Shown here one piece after another: positions 54,410 through 63,321 of a stretch of 64,000 nucleotides of DNA. Source of the stretch: Flavobacteriales bacterium (GTDB lineage: Bacteria > Bacteroidota > Bacteroidia > Flavobacteriales_F > PHOS-HE28). The position numbers and the translations under genes were made by a program. The stretch is from assembly GCA_017987895.1 (NCBI GenBank), contig JAGNSU010000006.1:27006-91005 (forward strand), given 5' to 3'. Positions within the stretch are counted from its first letter, which is position 1. The number at the start of each line of letters is the position of its first letter. The notes beneath the pieces were generated by a model. The model saw only the letters and a list, made by a program, of their open reading frames with translations, did not search any database and was not told the DNA's origin.

Positions 54410-56449
54410 TCAGTTCGGTTGCCCCCGTGCCTCCAGCGAGGCGATCAGGGCCAGCAAAGTTGCTGCGGTGATCGGCTTCACCATGTGCTCATCGAACCCT
54501 GCTCCCTGGGTCTTGATGCGGTCTTCCGGCTGACCCCAGCCGCTCAGGGCCACGATCAATGCGCGCTGGCCCCAAGGGGTGCGTCGCATCATCTGGCAGG
54601 CGTTGTAGCCATCCATCACCGGCATGCCCAGGTCCATCAGCACCACATTGGGCTCGGTGCGTCCTCCCATTTCCACGGCCTCCTCGCCGTTATGGGCCAC
54701 CAACACTTCGTGGCCCAATTTGCCCAGCAGCATCGCCATCATGTTGGCCGCATCCTCATTGTCATCGACGATCAGAATGCGCCTGGGCAACACCGGAGCG
54801 GTCGTGACTTCTGAAGCGGTAGCGGGAACCTTCGCGCGCACCGACACCAGGGGAAGGACGACCCGGAAGCAAGAGCCTTTACCGAGGCCTTCGGAGGCCA
54901 CTTCGATCCGGCCTTTGTGCATGCCGACCAAGTGCTTCACGATGTTGAGGCCGATGCCCAGGCCACCCTGCACGCGATCGCTCGTGCGCTCCACTTGCGC
55001 GAACATGTCGAACACCTTGGTCAATTGATCAGTCGCGATACCGATGCCATTGTCCGCTACCGTCACCACCACGTCATCGGCGATCTGTTCGGCATGCACG
55101 GAGATGGCTCCGCCCAGGTCGGTGTATTTGGCGGCGTTGTTCAAGAGGTTGCCGAACACCTGCGTAAGGCGCATGCTGTCGCCCTCCACCATCAGGGGTT
55201 CGGTGGGAAGGTCCAGCACCAGGGTGTGGTCCTGGCGTTGGATCAATGGGCGGCTGGTCTCTACGGCATGGTCCAGCACGGTGCGTAGGTCGATGGTATC
55301 CTTGTGGAGTTCCACCGCCCCGCGGGTGATGCGGCTCAGGTCCATGAGGTCATCGATCAGCCGCACCATCTGGTCCAGTTGCCGTTTCATCATGGCATGG
55401 GCCTGGTCCCAGGTGGCCTGGTTGTGCGGCGCGATGGCGAGCAACTCCAAGCCGTTGCGCAATGGTGCGAGCGGGTTGCGAAGCTCATGCGCGAGCGTCG
55501 CCAGGAATTCGCTCTTGCGCCGGTCCGCGTCCTGCAGCGATTCCTGCGCCTGCTTCAAGGTGCTGATATCATAGAAGTAGCATACCACGCCGAACTCGCC
55601 ATTGGGCAGGTTGATGCGCTCGATCTTCCAATCGTAGGACTCCCTTGCCCTGATGTCGAGCCGTTGATTGGTGGAATCAGGGCTGGCGAAGGGTATGCCG
55701 GTGAGCAGGGTGTTGCGGAAGCGCGCGATCACCTCGTCAGCGAAGGGATTGCCCCAGAGCACATGTACAGCTTCGGCAAAGTCCCGGCCGAGCAAAGGGT
55801 CGACTTGGGCGAAGACGGCACGCGCCGCCGCGTTCACCTGATGGATGCGGGATCGTGCATCCACGACATAGATGCCGAACGGGGCGTGTTCGATCAGGTT
55901 GAAGAAGGTCTCGTGGTTGCGGCGCAAGAGGTTCTGCGCCAGCTCGCGCTCCTTGATCACCTCGGTCAATCGCCTGTTCAGGCGATCGGCCTCATCAGTG
56001 AGCTGGTGCTGTTGCACCGAGCTCACCAGCAGTGCTTCGTTGATGGCCGTAGCCTGTTGGTGGAACACACCGGTCTCCGTCACCTGGATCATCAAGCCGG
56101 TGCGACGTGCCTTGCCTGCCTGTATCGGCCAGCAGGTGTACGACCAGAAGATCGGGTGCGGCGCTATGCGCTCCACCTCGGCGTGGGCTGCGGCTTCACC
56201 CGAGCGCGACACGCGGTCCAGCAGCGGCAGGATGCTCTTGTCCTGCGGGACCAGATCCGCCAGGGGCTTGCCGATGATCTCGTGGTCCTGCTTGTTGAGC
56301 AACTTGCAGAAGGCAGGGTTCACGGACCGCACCTGGTGCGCTGCGCCTTCCACTTCCACCATGGGCCACGATGCGTGGTCCATCACGGCCTGGTACACCC
56401 CCTGGTCCAGCGCCTTCGTAGCTGGTTGTGATGGGATGTGCGTGCTCAT
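54410..56449 (-). CDS. PAS-containing hybrid histidine kinase
   Basis: 679 residues. Two PAS domains (about 20-125 and 178-300) separated by a helical linker, HisKA with His321 (FLATLAHELRNPL), HATPase (about 400-535, NNAAKYTD, DNGIGI, GGLGIGLNIV) and a receiver (555-675) with Asp606 (VVLMDLGMP). No membrane segment, so it is cytosolic and senses through PAS cofactors or via partner proteins. It starts 13 bases after the KaiC-like gene, strongly suggesting cotranscription. Its kinase and receiver resemble those of the giant kinase at 42526-49581. Confidence 0.94.
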   Translation of the reverse strand: MSTHIPSQPATKALDQGVYQAVMDHASWPMVEVEGAAHQVRSVNPAFCKLLNKQDHEIIGKPLADLVPQDKSILPLLDRVSRSGEAAAHAEVERIAPHPIFWSYTCWPIQAGKARRTGLMIQVTETGVFHQQATAINEALLVSSVQQHQLTDEADRLNRRLTEVIKERELAQNLLRRNHETFFNLIEHAPFGIYVVDARSRIHQVNAAARAVFAQVDPLLGRDFAEAVHVLWGNPFADEVIARFRNTLLTGIPFASPDSTNQRLDIRARESYDWKIERINLPNGEFGVVCYFYDISTLKQAQESLQDADRRKSEFLATLAHELRNPLAPLRNGLELLAIAPHNQATWDQAHAMMKRQLDQMVRLIDDLMDLSRITRGAVELHKDTIDLRTVLDHAVETSRPLIQRQDHTLVLDLPTEPLMVEGDSMRLTQVFGNLLNNAAKYTDLGGAISVHAEQIADDVVVTVADNGIGIATDQLTKVFDMFAQVERTSDRVQGGLGIGLNIVKHLVGMHKGRIEVASEGLGKGSCFRVVLPLVSVRAKVPATASEVTTAPVLPRRILIVDDNEDAANMMAMLLGKLGHEVLVAHNGEEAVEMGGRTEPNVVLMDLGMPVMDGYNACQMMRRTPWGQRALIVALSGWGQPEDRIKTQGAGFDEHMVKPITAATLLALIASLEARGQPN

Positions 56450-56462
56450 GGGTTCCGCTTCA

Positions 56463-57947
56463 CTAGGCCTGGTCCGTCCGTTCCGTACTCACCGGCAAGC
56501 CAGAAGTGAGGCCGCGATATCCGTCGAGCAGCGCCGTGCTGATCGCCATGCCTTTGTCGGAGATCGTGTATTCGCGAATGACCTTGCTGTGGTCACCGCC
56601 ACGCATCTTGGACACCATGAGGATCTTGCGCATCACACCGTCGATCTCCACATAGCGCAAGCGGATGATGTCGTCCGTGAGGAAGGAGATGCTGTAGCTG
56701 CTCGCTGGCGGTTTCACGAAGGATTCCTCCAACATCAACGTGCTCATAATGGTAACGCCATGACCGGTGAGCGCGACGAACATGCGGTAGAGCGACTCCT
56801 CGAAATCTTCCCGGAAATCGGGTGCGAGCGCACGCTCGAACCCGGCGAGCGAATCGATCACGAGGCGTTTCGCGCCAACGCGTTCTACGGCCTGCATGAT
56901 CTCAAAGAGCGCTTCATCCACCGAAAGGTCCAGGGGACGCAGGTAAAGGATCTCCAGCTTGTTGTTGGCTTGTGGTCCATGGAGGTCCAATCCGAACGTG
57001 GCGGCGCGACTGGCGTATTCGGCAGGCCGCTCCTCGAACACCGCGATGATCGCCGCTTCTCCGTTGCGCAGACCTTCGGCAATGAACTGCGTGCAAAGGA
57101 TGGACTTTCCCGTGCCGCTCGCGCCGGCCACCAGGATGCTGTCGCCCTCTGGGATCCCGCCGCCCATCATCGTGTCCAATTCGGCAATGCCGGTGGAGAG
57201 CTTGCGACCGCTACGCTTCTGGTTCTGCAACGGACCCAGGCCGAGCATGCGCGGGAAGGTGAGCAGGCCTGCGTTGGTGATGCGGAAGATGTGCATCCCG
57301 GGCAGCGTCTCCTGGCCCCGGCATTTCATCACTTGCATCTTGCGCACCATGCTGTTGCGGTTCACGCTCTGGTGCAGCCAGATCAATCCATCCGCTACGG
57401 TGAAGACCGGATCACCGCGAAGTTCGGTTTCGGAGTATTCGCCCAGCAGAAAGGTGGTGGCCTGCCAGCTGGTGAGGTGCATGGCCAGTCGTTGAACAAA
57501 GCCTTGCAGCACCATTTCGCTGGCTTCGGGAAGCCCTTTGCGCACCAAGCTGCGGAACGAATCCACCACCACGATCGCGGGGTTTGTGGCTTCCACTTCC
57601 TTGACTATGGCATCCAGCACCTGGTCCCAATCCCCGTTCAACACCACCTCGCTCAGGTTGATGAAGCGGATGGCACCGCCCATCATGGTCTCATCGTAGA
57701 AGTCATACTGCTGCTGGTAGCGCAACATCTTCAGCGCGGGCTCGCCGAGGATGGTGAAGTAGAGCGCTGGCCGTTCGGCGGTCGCATTGGCGAAAGTGAT
57801 CTGGTGTGCGAGCGTGGTCTTGCCGCAACCGGGCGTGCCCGCGATGATGTTGAAAGAGAACTCCGGCAAGCCGCCGCCCAGGATCTGGTCCAAACCCGGA
57901 ACGCCGGTGGGCAGTTTGTTAATGGCGACTTTGGTGCGTGCGGTCAT
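56463..57947 (-). CDS. KaiC-like double-RecA ATPase
   Basis: 494 residues with two KaiC domains. Domain CI (1-240) has Walker A GTPGCGKTT (Lys43) and a single catalytic-type Glu69 (LGEP). Domain CII (245-490) has Walker A GASGTGKS (Lys281), the double glutamate Glu305-Glu306 (VFEERPAEY) and a Walker B-like LVIDSLAG. It belongs to the KaiC/RAD55 family seen outside cyanobacteria as signalling ATPases, not necessarily clock proteins; autophosphorylation cannot be judged from sequence. Its start overlaps the end of the small upstream gene (ATGA), and it is followed by a hybrid histidine kinase after 13 bases. Confidence 0.94.
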   Translation of the reverse strand: MTARTKVAINKLPTGVPGLDQILGGGLPEFSFNIIAGTPGCGKTTLAHQITFANATAERPALYFTILGEPALKMLRYQQQYDFYDETMMGGAIRFINLSEVVLNGDWDQVLDAIVKEVEATNPAIVVVDSFRSLVRKGLPEASEMVLQGFVQRLAMHLTSWQATTFLLGEYSETELRGDPVFTVADGLIWLHQSVNRNSMVRKMQVMKCRGQETLPGMHIFRITNAGLLTFPRMLGLGPLQNQKRSGRKLSTGIAELDTMMGGGIPEGDSILVAGASGTGKSILCTQFIAEGLRNGEAAIIAVFEERPAEYASRAATFGLDLHGPQANNKLEILYLRPLDLSVDEALFEIMQAVERVGAKRLVIDSLAGFERALAPDFREDFEESLYRMFVALTGHGVTIMSTLMLEESFVKPPASSYSISFLTDDIIRLRYVEIDGVMRKILMVSKMRGGDHSKVIREYTISDKGMAISTALLDGYRGLTSGLPVSTERTDQA

Positions 57948-58369
57948 GTCTTGGGGCTATCTGAAGAAGGGTCGAGGACGATCTCTGGCCAGGCTTCTTT
58001 CACCAGTTGCAGTGTGAGCGGTTCGCCGATGAAGGTGATGAGGAGGCCTAAGAGTTGGGCCACAAGTGCCACTTCACTGCCCGCGAACTCTTCCTTGTCC
58101 GTTCCTTCGGTCGCTTCGTAAAAGCCGATGAGCTTTCCGTCGGGCAGCACATGCAAGGTCTTCAGCGCGGGCGCTTCCGCCTGCGCCAGTGCCAATGCGC
58201 GCGAAAGGAGCGAGCGGTACCCGGCCGTGCCGGCCAGTTTGGAAAGCAAGGTGCCCAACTTGCCACAAACACGCGCGACCGGCGGATCGCTGGCCCCCTC
58301 GCCGGGATCACGTTCCTCCGCCAGCAGCCTTTCGGCCAGGTCGCGTAATGGTGGAGAAGCGAGGTTCAT
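57944..58369 (-). CDS. Small partner protein of the KaiC operon
   Basis: 141 residues from an ATG at 58369 (MNLASPPLRDLAERLLAEER). The C-terminal 80 residues (LKTLHVLPDGKLIGFYEATE, EEFAGSEVALVAQLLGLLIT, FIGEPLTLQLVKEAWPEIVL) are well ordered, while the first 50 are helical and charged. The stop overlaps the KaiC start by the ATGA pattern, so the two are translationally coupled and the protein is very likely a KaiC partner. Short proteins in this position are seen beside KaiC-like genes in other bacteria, but no named family is recognised. Region 58370-58693 upstream is a promoter-sized gap without other genes. Confidence 0.8.
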   Translation of the reverse strand: MNLASPPLRDLAERLLAEERDPGEGASDPPVARVCGKLGTLLSKLAGTAGYRSLLSRALALAQAEAPALKTLHVLPDGKLIGFYEATEGTDKEEFAGSEVALVAQLLGLLITFIGEPLTLQLVKEAWPEIVLDPSSDSPKT

Positions 58370-58693
58370 CACGATCGAGGGTCCTGTGGCCGGACCCAAG
58401 GACCGGGAAGCAGCACATGCAGGGACGAGCGAACCAAGGTAGGTGTGTTTGGACCGTGGTGGCCGAACTTTCCGCAATGGCCGGACCGCTCATGAGCGGT
58501 CCGGGTCCGTATGGTCCGGTCGATCACCTGGCGGAGGAAGACCCGCAGGCACCCATTTGCGCCCGGGTACCGCAAGTTATTGCTCAACCCTGGAGCGCAT
58601 GTCAAAATTGCTGTCGGAAGCGAGCGCGAGGAAGGCGCACGACCAATGGCAATGATGAGCGCTGATGCGAGCGGGAAGCTACCTTGACCGCAC

Positions 58694-61204
58694 ATGCCCG
58701 CCAATCCCTTCCCTTTTCAGGGTCTCAGCGATGCTGAAGTGATCGCGGCGCGGACGCGGCACGGGCGCAATACCATAGATAACAAGACCGGCGGCGCGTT
58801 CTGGCCTGCGGTGAAGGGCGCTGTGCTGGAACCGATGTTCCTGCTGCTGCTGGCCACCAGTATCATTTACTTCTTGCTGAACGAGCGCACCGAAGCCTAC
58901 TTCATGGCCGGCGCGATCCTACTGGTGTCGGCTATCTCCATCTATCAGGATTCGCGCAGCCGGAAAGCGCTCGCGGCCTTGCGCGCGTTCAGCGAGGCGC
59001 AGGCCACGGTGATCCGCAACAACAACGTAGAGACGGTCCCGGTGGAAGATGTGGTGGTGGGCGATCACGCCGTGGCCGAGGAGGGCAGCTTGCTCGCGGC
59101 CGATGGTGTGATCGTGCAGAGCAACGACTTCAGCGTGAACGAGTCGATCCTCACCGGGGAGGCCTTCGCCGTGGCGCGCAACGCGGACGATCCGGAGTTG
59201 GCCACGGTGAGCAAGGGCACACAAGCGGTTTCGGGTCTGGCGGTCTATCGGGTCACGGCCGTGGGCAAAGGCACACAGTTGGGCAAGATCAGCACCTCGC
59301 TCGCTGCGATCGAAGTGCCGCCTACGCCCCTGCAACAACAGATCACGCGTTTCGTGCGCAACATGGCCATCGTCGGTGTCGTCGTGTTCGTGGCCGTGTG
59401 GGCCGTGGCGTTCGCGCGCAGTGGTTCGTTGCTGGACAGTTTGCTCATCGGCCTCACGTTGGCCATGTCCATTTTGCCGGAAGAGATACCCGTTGCCTTC
59501 GCCACGTTCCTGGCGTTGGGCGCATGGCGATTGGCGAAGCAAGGCGTGATCGTGAAGCGCTCCACCACGGTTGAAACGCTCGGTTCGGCCACTGTGATCT
59601 GCACCGACAAGACCGGTACGATCACCGAGAACAAGATGTCGCTGGCGCAGCTCTTTGTACAGGCGACCGGAGAAACGCTCGCACCCGATGCATGGTCCAG
59701 CACCGAAGCGCACCGCGTGATCGAAGTCGCCATGTGGGCCAGCGAGCCCGTGCCCTTCGACCCGATGGAAGTGGCCTTGCACGAAGCCTACAAGAAGACC
59801 GCGGAACGCGACCGCCGTGCTGACTTCCACATGGCGCACGAGTATCCCTTGGGCGGCAAGCCACCGATGATGACGCACGTGTTCGCGAACGAAAAGGACG
59901 AACGCATCATCGCGTGCAAGGGCGCACCGGAGCGGGTGTTGCGACAGTCATCCTTGAGCGTTGCGCAGAAGACCGCAGTGCTCGCGCAAGTGGAAGCATT
60001 GGCAGGCCAAGGACTGCGTGTGCTCGGCGTTGCCGAAGCCCAGCTAGCCGGTAACGCCTATCCGAAAGACCAGGAGGAGTTCACCCTCGACTTCCTCGGA
60101 CTGGTGGCCTTCAATGATCCACCGAAGGCCAACATCAGTGCGGTCTTTCAGCAGTTCTATGATGCAGGCCTCGAGGTGAAGATCATCACCGGAGATATTG
60201 CGCTCACCACGGCGGCCATCGCCAAGCAGACCGGGTTCCGTGGCGCCGATAGAACGCTCAACGGCGAGGACATGATGAGGCTCGATGATGCCGCGCTCCG
60301 CATGGCGGTGAAAGAGACCAACATCTTCACGCGCATGTTCCCTGAAGCGAAACTGCGCATCATCAACGCACTACAAGCCGAAGGACATGTGGTGGCCATG
60401 ACCGGCGACGGCGTGAACGATGGACCTGCATTGAAGGCCGCGCACATCGGTATCGCCATGGGCAAGCGCGGCAGCGAGCTCGCCAAGGAAGCCGCATCGC
60501 TCATCCTCATCAACGATGATCTGGGCAACATGGTGGACGCCGTATCGATGGGCCGCAAGATCTACGGCAACCTGAAGAAGGCGATCCAGTACATCATCTC
60601 CATCCACATCCCCATCATCCTTACGGTATCGCTACCGCTCTTTCTCGGTTGGGTCTATCCGAACATCTTCACGCCGCTGCACGTGATCTTTCTGGAGCTG
60701 ATCATGGGCCCCACGTGCAGCATCGTGTACGAGAACGAGCCGCTGGAGAAGGACGGCATGCGTCGCCCGCCGCGCCCGCTCAGTCTCACCTTCCTCACGT
60801 GGAAGGAACTGTCCATCAGCATCTGGCAAGGGCTCATCATCGCGCTCGGTACGTTGGGCACATATCAACTGGCGGTGCAGCAAGGTCATTCCGAAGAACT
60901 GGTACGCGCCATGGTGTTCAGTGCCTTGGTCTTCGCCAACATCGGCCTCACGCTGGTGAACCGCTCGTTCACGCATTCCGCGTTCAGCACCTTCGGCTAC
61001 GGCAACTGGCTGCTGCGTGGCATTCTCCTGCTCACTCTCGCACTGCTCGGTGCGCTGCTCTACGTGCCGGTGTTCCGCGACTTCTTCCACCTGGCCTCCC
61101 CATCGGTCCCGCAACTCGGCATCGCAGCCGCGATGGGCTTCGCCTCGGTGCTTTGGTTCGAAGTGTACAAGTGGATGCGACAGAGCAAGGCGGTCACGCG
61201 GTGA
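58694..61204 (+). CDS. P-type cation-transporting ATPase (type II-like)
   Basis: 836 residues. The N-terminal cation-ATPase domain (GLSDAEVIAARTRHGRNTID) is followed by paired membrane helices, the actuator (VNESILTGEAFAV), SILPEEIPVAFATFL in the fourth helix and the phosphorylation motif ICTDKTGTITENKM with Asp305. Then come the nucleotide-binding domain (HEYPLGGKPPMMTHVF, KGAPERVL), the MTGDGVNDGPALKAAHIGIA hinge and six C-terminal helices. The PEEIPV form and overall length fit type II (Ca2+- or related cation) ATPases of the COG0474 group; the transported ion cannot be assigned from sequence. Start ATG 58694. A small hairpin lies 83 bases after the stop. Confidence 0.94.
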   Translation: MPANPFPFQGLSDAEVIAARTRHGRNTIDNKTGGAFWPAVKGAVLEPMFLLLLATSIIYFLLNERTEAYFMAGAILLVSAISIYQDSRSRKALAALRAFSEAQATVIRNNNVETVPVEDVVVGDHAVAEEGSLLAADGVIVQSNDFSVNESILTGEAFAVARNADDPELATVSKGTQAVSGLAVYRVTAVGKGTQLGKISTSLAAIEVPPTPLQQQITRFVRNMAIVGVVVFVAVWAVAFARSGSLLDSLLIGLTLAMSILPEEIPVAFATFLALGAWRLAKQGVIVKRSTTVETLGSATVICTDKTGTITENKMSLAQLFVQATGETLAPDAWSSTEAHRVIEVAMWASEPVPFDPMEVALHEAYKKTAERDRRADFHMAHEYPLGGKPPMMTHVFANEKDERIIACKGAPERVLRQSSLSVAQKTAVLAQVEALAGQGLRVLGVAEAQLAGNAYPKDQEEFTLDFLGLVAFNDPPKANISAVFQQFYDAGLEVKIITGDIALTTAAIAKQTGFRGADRTLNGEDMMRLDDAALRMAVKETNIFTRMFPEAKLRIINALQAEGHVVAMTGDGVNDGPALKAAHIGIAMGKRGSELAKEAASLILINDDLGNMVDAVSMGRKIYGNLKKAIQYIISIHIPIILTVSLPLFLGWVYPNIFTPLHVIFLELIMGPTCSIVYENEPLEKDGMRRPPRPLSLTFLTWKELSISIWQGLIIALGTLGTYQLAVQQGHSEELVRAMVFSALVFANIGLTLVNRSFTHSAFSTFGYGNWLLRGILLLTLALLGALLYVPVFRDFFHLASPSVPQLGIAAAMGFASVLWFEVYKWMRQSKAVTR

Positions 61205-61286
61205 CGGGATCCGCTATCCAAGTGCCGTTCCTTGAAGTGCGGATGATCCCGATCCGGTGGTATCAACAGCGATGCGGATCCAAGAG

Positions 61287-61306
61287 CCGATCGTCCTGAC
61301 GATCGG
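61287..61306. terminator. Small hairpin after the P-type ATPase gene
   Basis: CCGATCGTC and GACGATCGG are 9-base arms separated by two bases, so the effective loop is larger. It lies 83 bases after the ATPase stop; its role as terminator is uncertain. The rest of the gap 61205-61495 shows no gene. Confidence 0.4.
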
Positions 61307-61495
61307 GCAAGCATTGACCGGGAACGGGGTGTTCTCGCTCATTGTTCCAACTGTGCCCGTTGGACATCGAGAACGGTCCGTCCAGTGCCATTCCCGTTGC
61401 AGTGCGCCTATCCTAGGCAACTACCGACCCCCCGAACACCGGTGGATACCATGGACCCTGATCTGCGGATCCGTCCATGAACAAACTCTCTGCAC

Positions 61496-62107
61496 ATGAG
61501 TACCCTCAAGATCGCGATCGTCCTCGGAAGCACACGTCCTGGGCGCAACGGAGAAGCGGTTGCCAAGTGGGTACATGGCTTGGCAAAGCAGCGCAAGGAC
61601 GCGCAATTCGAACTCGTGGACCTCCTTGACTTCAACCTACCGCTGCTGGACGAACCCGCATCACCAATGCTGGGCAAATACACGAAGGACCACACGAAGA
61701 AGTGGTCGGCGAAAGTCTCGGAATTCGATGGTTACGTGTTCGTTACTCCGGAGTACAACCACAGCACATGCGGTGCGTTGAAGAACGCCATCGACTTCCT
61801 GAACAAGGAGTGGGCGAACAAAGTCGCCGGCTTCGTGGGTTATGGATCCGTTGGCGGCACACGCGCCGTGGAGCACCTGCGCCTGATCATGGCGGAACTG
61901 CAAGTAGCCACGGTACGCGCCCAAGTGGGGCTTTCGCTGTTCACCGACTTCAAGGACTCACGCACCTTCACCCCTGCCGCCATGCACGAGAAGGAAGTGC
62001 ACACCATGCTCGACCAAGTGATCGCCTGGGGCACAGCATTGCAACCGCTGCATGCCAAAAAAACCACCGAGGCCCACAACGCGCTGGTCGCTGAAGGCAT
62101 CGCGTAA
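61496..62107 (+). CDS. NADPH-dependent FMN reductase family protein
   Basis: 203 residues starting MSTLKIAIVLGSTRPGRNGE. The flavin-binding motif GSTRPGRNG is followed by FVTPEYNHSTCGALKNAIDF, the second conserved motif, and VGYGSVGGTRAVEHLRLIMA near the FMN phosphate. The C-terminal extension ends AHNALVAEGIA. Members reduce FMN or quinones and act in redox stress. It is followed by an SDR gene on the same strand after 68 bases, possibly cotranscribed. Confidence 0.92.
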   Translation: MSTLKIAIVLGSTRPGRNGEAVAKWVHGLAKQRKDAQFELVDLLDFNLPLLDEPASPMLGKYTKDHTKKWSAKVSEFDGYVFVTPEYNHSTCGALKNAIDFLNKEWANKVAGFVGYGSVGGTRAVEHLRLIMAELQVATVRAQVGLSLFTDFKDSRTFTPAAMHEKEVHTMLDQVIAWGTALQPLHAKKTTEAHNALVAEGIA

Positions 62108-62175
62108 GCCTGACGACGGTCAGTCCTTAACGGCTCTATGCACTCCACCTTCAATACGTGATACCCATCCACAAC

Positions 62176-62922
62176 ATGCTCCAGAACAAGATCGCGCTGG
62201 TGACCGGCGCAGGCTCCGGTATCGGTGAAGCCGTTGCCCAAATCTTCGCCGCAAATGGCGCCAGCGTTGTGCTGGCCGACATGGATACCGAGGGTTCCGA
62301 GCGTGTATTAGCCCTGATCGAAAAGCTGGGCGGCAAAGGACTGGTCGTGAGGACGGACGTCTCCAAACCCGCCGAATGCGAGCGCCTGGTGAGCTATGCG
62401 GTAAAGAATTTCGGGAGGCTGGACCTCGCGGTGAACAACGCAGGCATTGGCGGTCCTTCAGCGCTCACCGGCGACTATCCGCTCGACGGCTGGGACAAGG
62501 TGATCGCGATCAACCTCAGCGGCGTGTTCTATGGCCTGCGCTACCAGATACCGGCCATGCTGAAGAACGGGGGAGGTTCCATCATTAACATGGCTTCGAT
62601 CCTCGGCAAGGTGGGTTTCCCCATGGCCAGCGCTTATGCCTCCGCCAAGCACGGTGTGATCGGACTGACCGAGACCGCCGCATGCGAGTACGCCACACAA
62701 GGCATCCGTGTGAACGCTGTTGGGCCGGGTTTCATCCGAACGCCTTTGCTCGACAAGAACCTGAACGCCGAACAACTCAAAGGCATAGCCGCCATGCACC
62801 CCATGCAACGTTTGGGCACCGCGCAGGAAGTCGCGGAACTGGTGCTATGGCTCGCTTCGGACAAGTCATCGTTCGTCACCGGCTCTTACTACAACGTGGA
62901 CGGCGGGTATCTGGCGCACTAG
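62176..62922 (+). CDS. Short-chain dehydrogenase/reductase
   Basis: 248 residues starting MLQNKIALVTGAGSGIGEAV. Rossmann GxxxGxG, then NNAGIGGPSALTGDYPLDGW, the active-site Ser and Tyr-x3-Lys in ASILGKVGFPMASAYASAKHG, VNAVGPGFIRTPLL and the typical ending FVTGSYYNVDGGYLAH. The ATG at 62176 is preferred to a GTG six codons upstream because it gives the normal family start. The substrate is unknown. It follows the FMN reductase gene. Confidence 0.92.
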   Translation: MLQNKIALVTGAGSGIGEAVAQIFAANGASVVLADMDTEGSERVLALIEKLGGKGLVVRTDVSKPAECERLVSYAVKNFGRLDLAVNNAGIGGPSALTGDYPLDGWDKVIAINLSGVFYGLRYQIPAMLKNGGGSIINMASILGKVGFPMASAYASAKHGVIGLTETAACEYATQGIRVNAVGPGFIRTPLLDKNLNAEQLKGIAAMHPMQRLGTAQEVAELVLWLASDKSSFVTGSYYNVDGGYLAH

Positions 62923-63321
62923 AACAGGCTGCGGAGATCGATCAGAAGGAGCCTGCCGCGTCCGGGATGCGGCGAAGCATCCTTGGTTCTTTCGATGCCG
63001 GATCGGCATGGGAAGGTAAGGCCCGATTTTGGGGAGCCGGCGGGCGATAGCGCCCCACCCCGCAGCGTTGCTCACCGATAGGGGTCCGGTCACCGCCGGA
63101 GAGCACTTGCAACAAGCAGAGAACCGCTGTGCTTGCGCGCATGCTGCGAACACGCACGATGATGGATCCAGCGGAACCGCCGACCCCATGTAAAGTGATT
63201 GCGAACACCAAGCCGGGAATGATGCCCCGTTGCAATGGCCTTTGCGGGTCGTGCTTTGATGCTCACCGCGTTCAGAGCGCGCACATCCTCGCTTCGCCGA
63301 AGAGCAAATGCACCCAACAAC
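62923..63321. other. Intergenic stretch of about 400 bases
   Basis: No gene is seen here apart from a possible longer N-terminus of the next frame (from 63235). A CCACCCCGCAGCG...CGATAGGGGTCCGG region is GC-rich but shows no clear palindrome or promoter motif. Confidence 0.4.
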
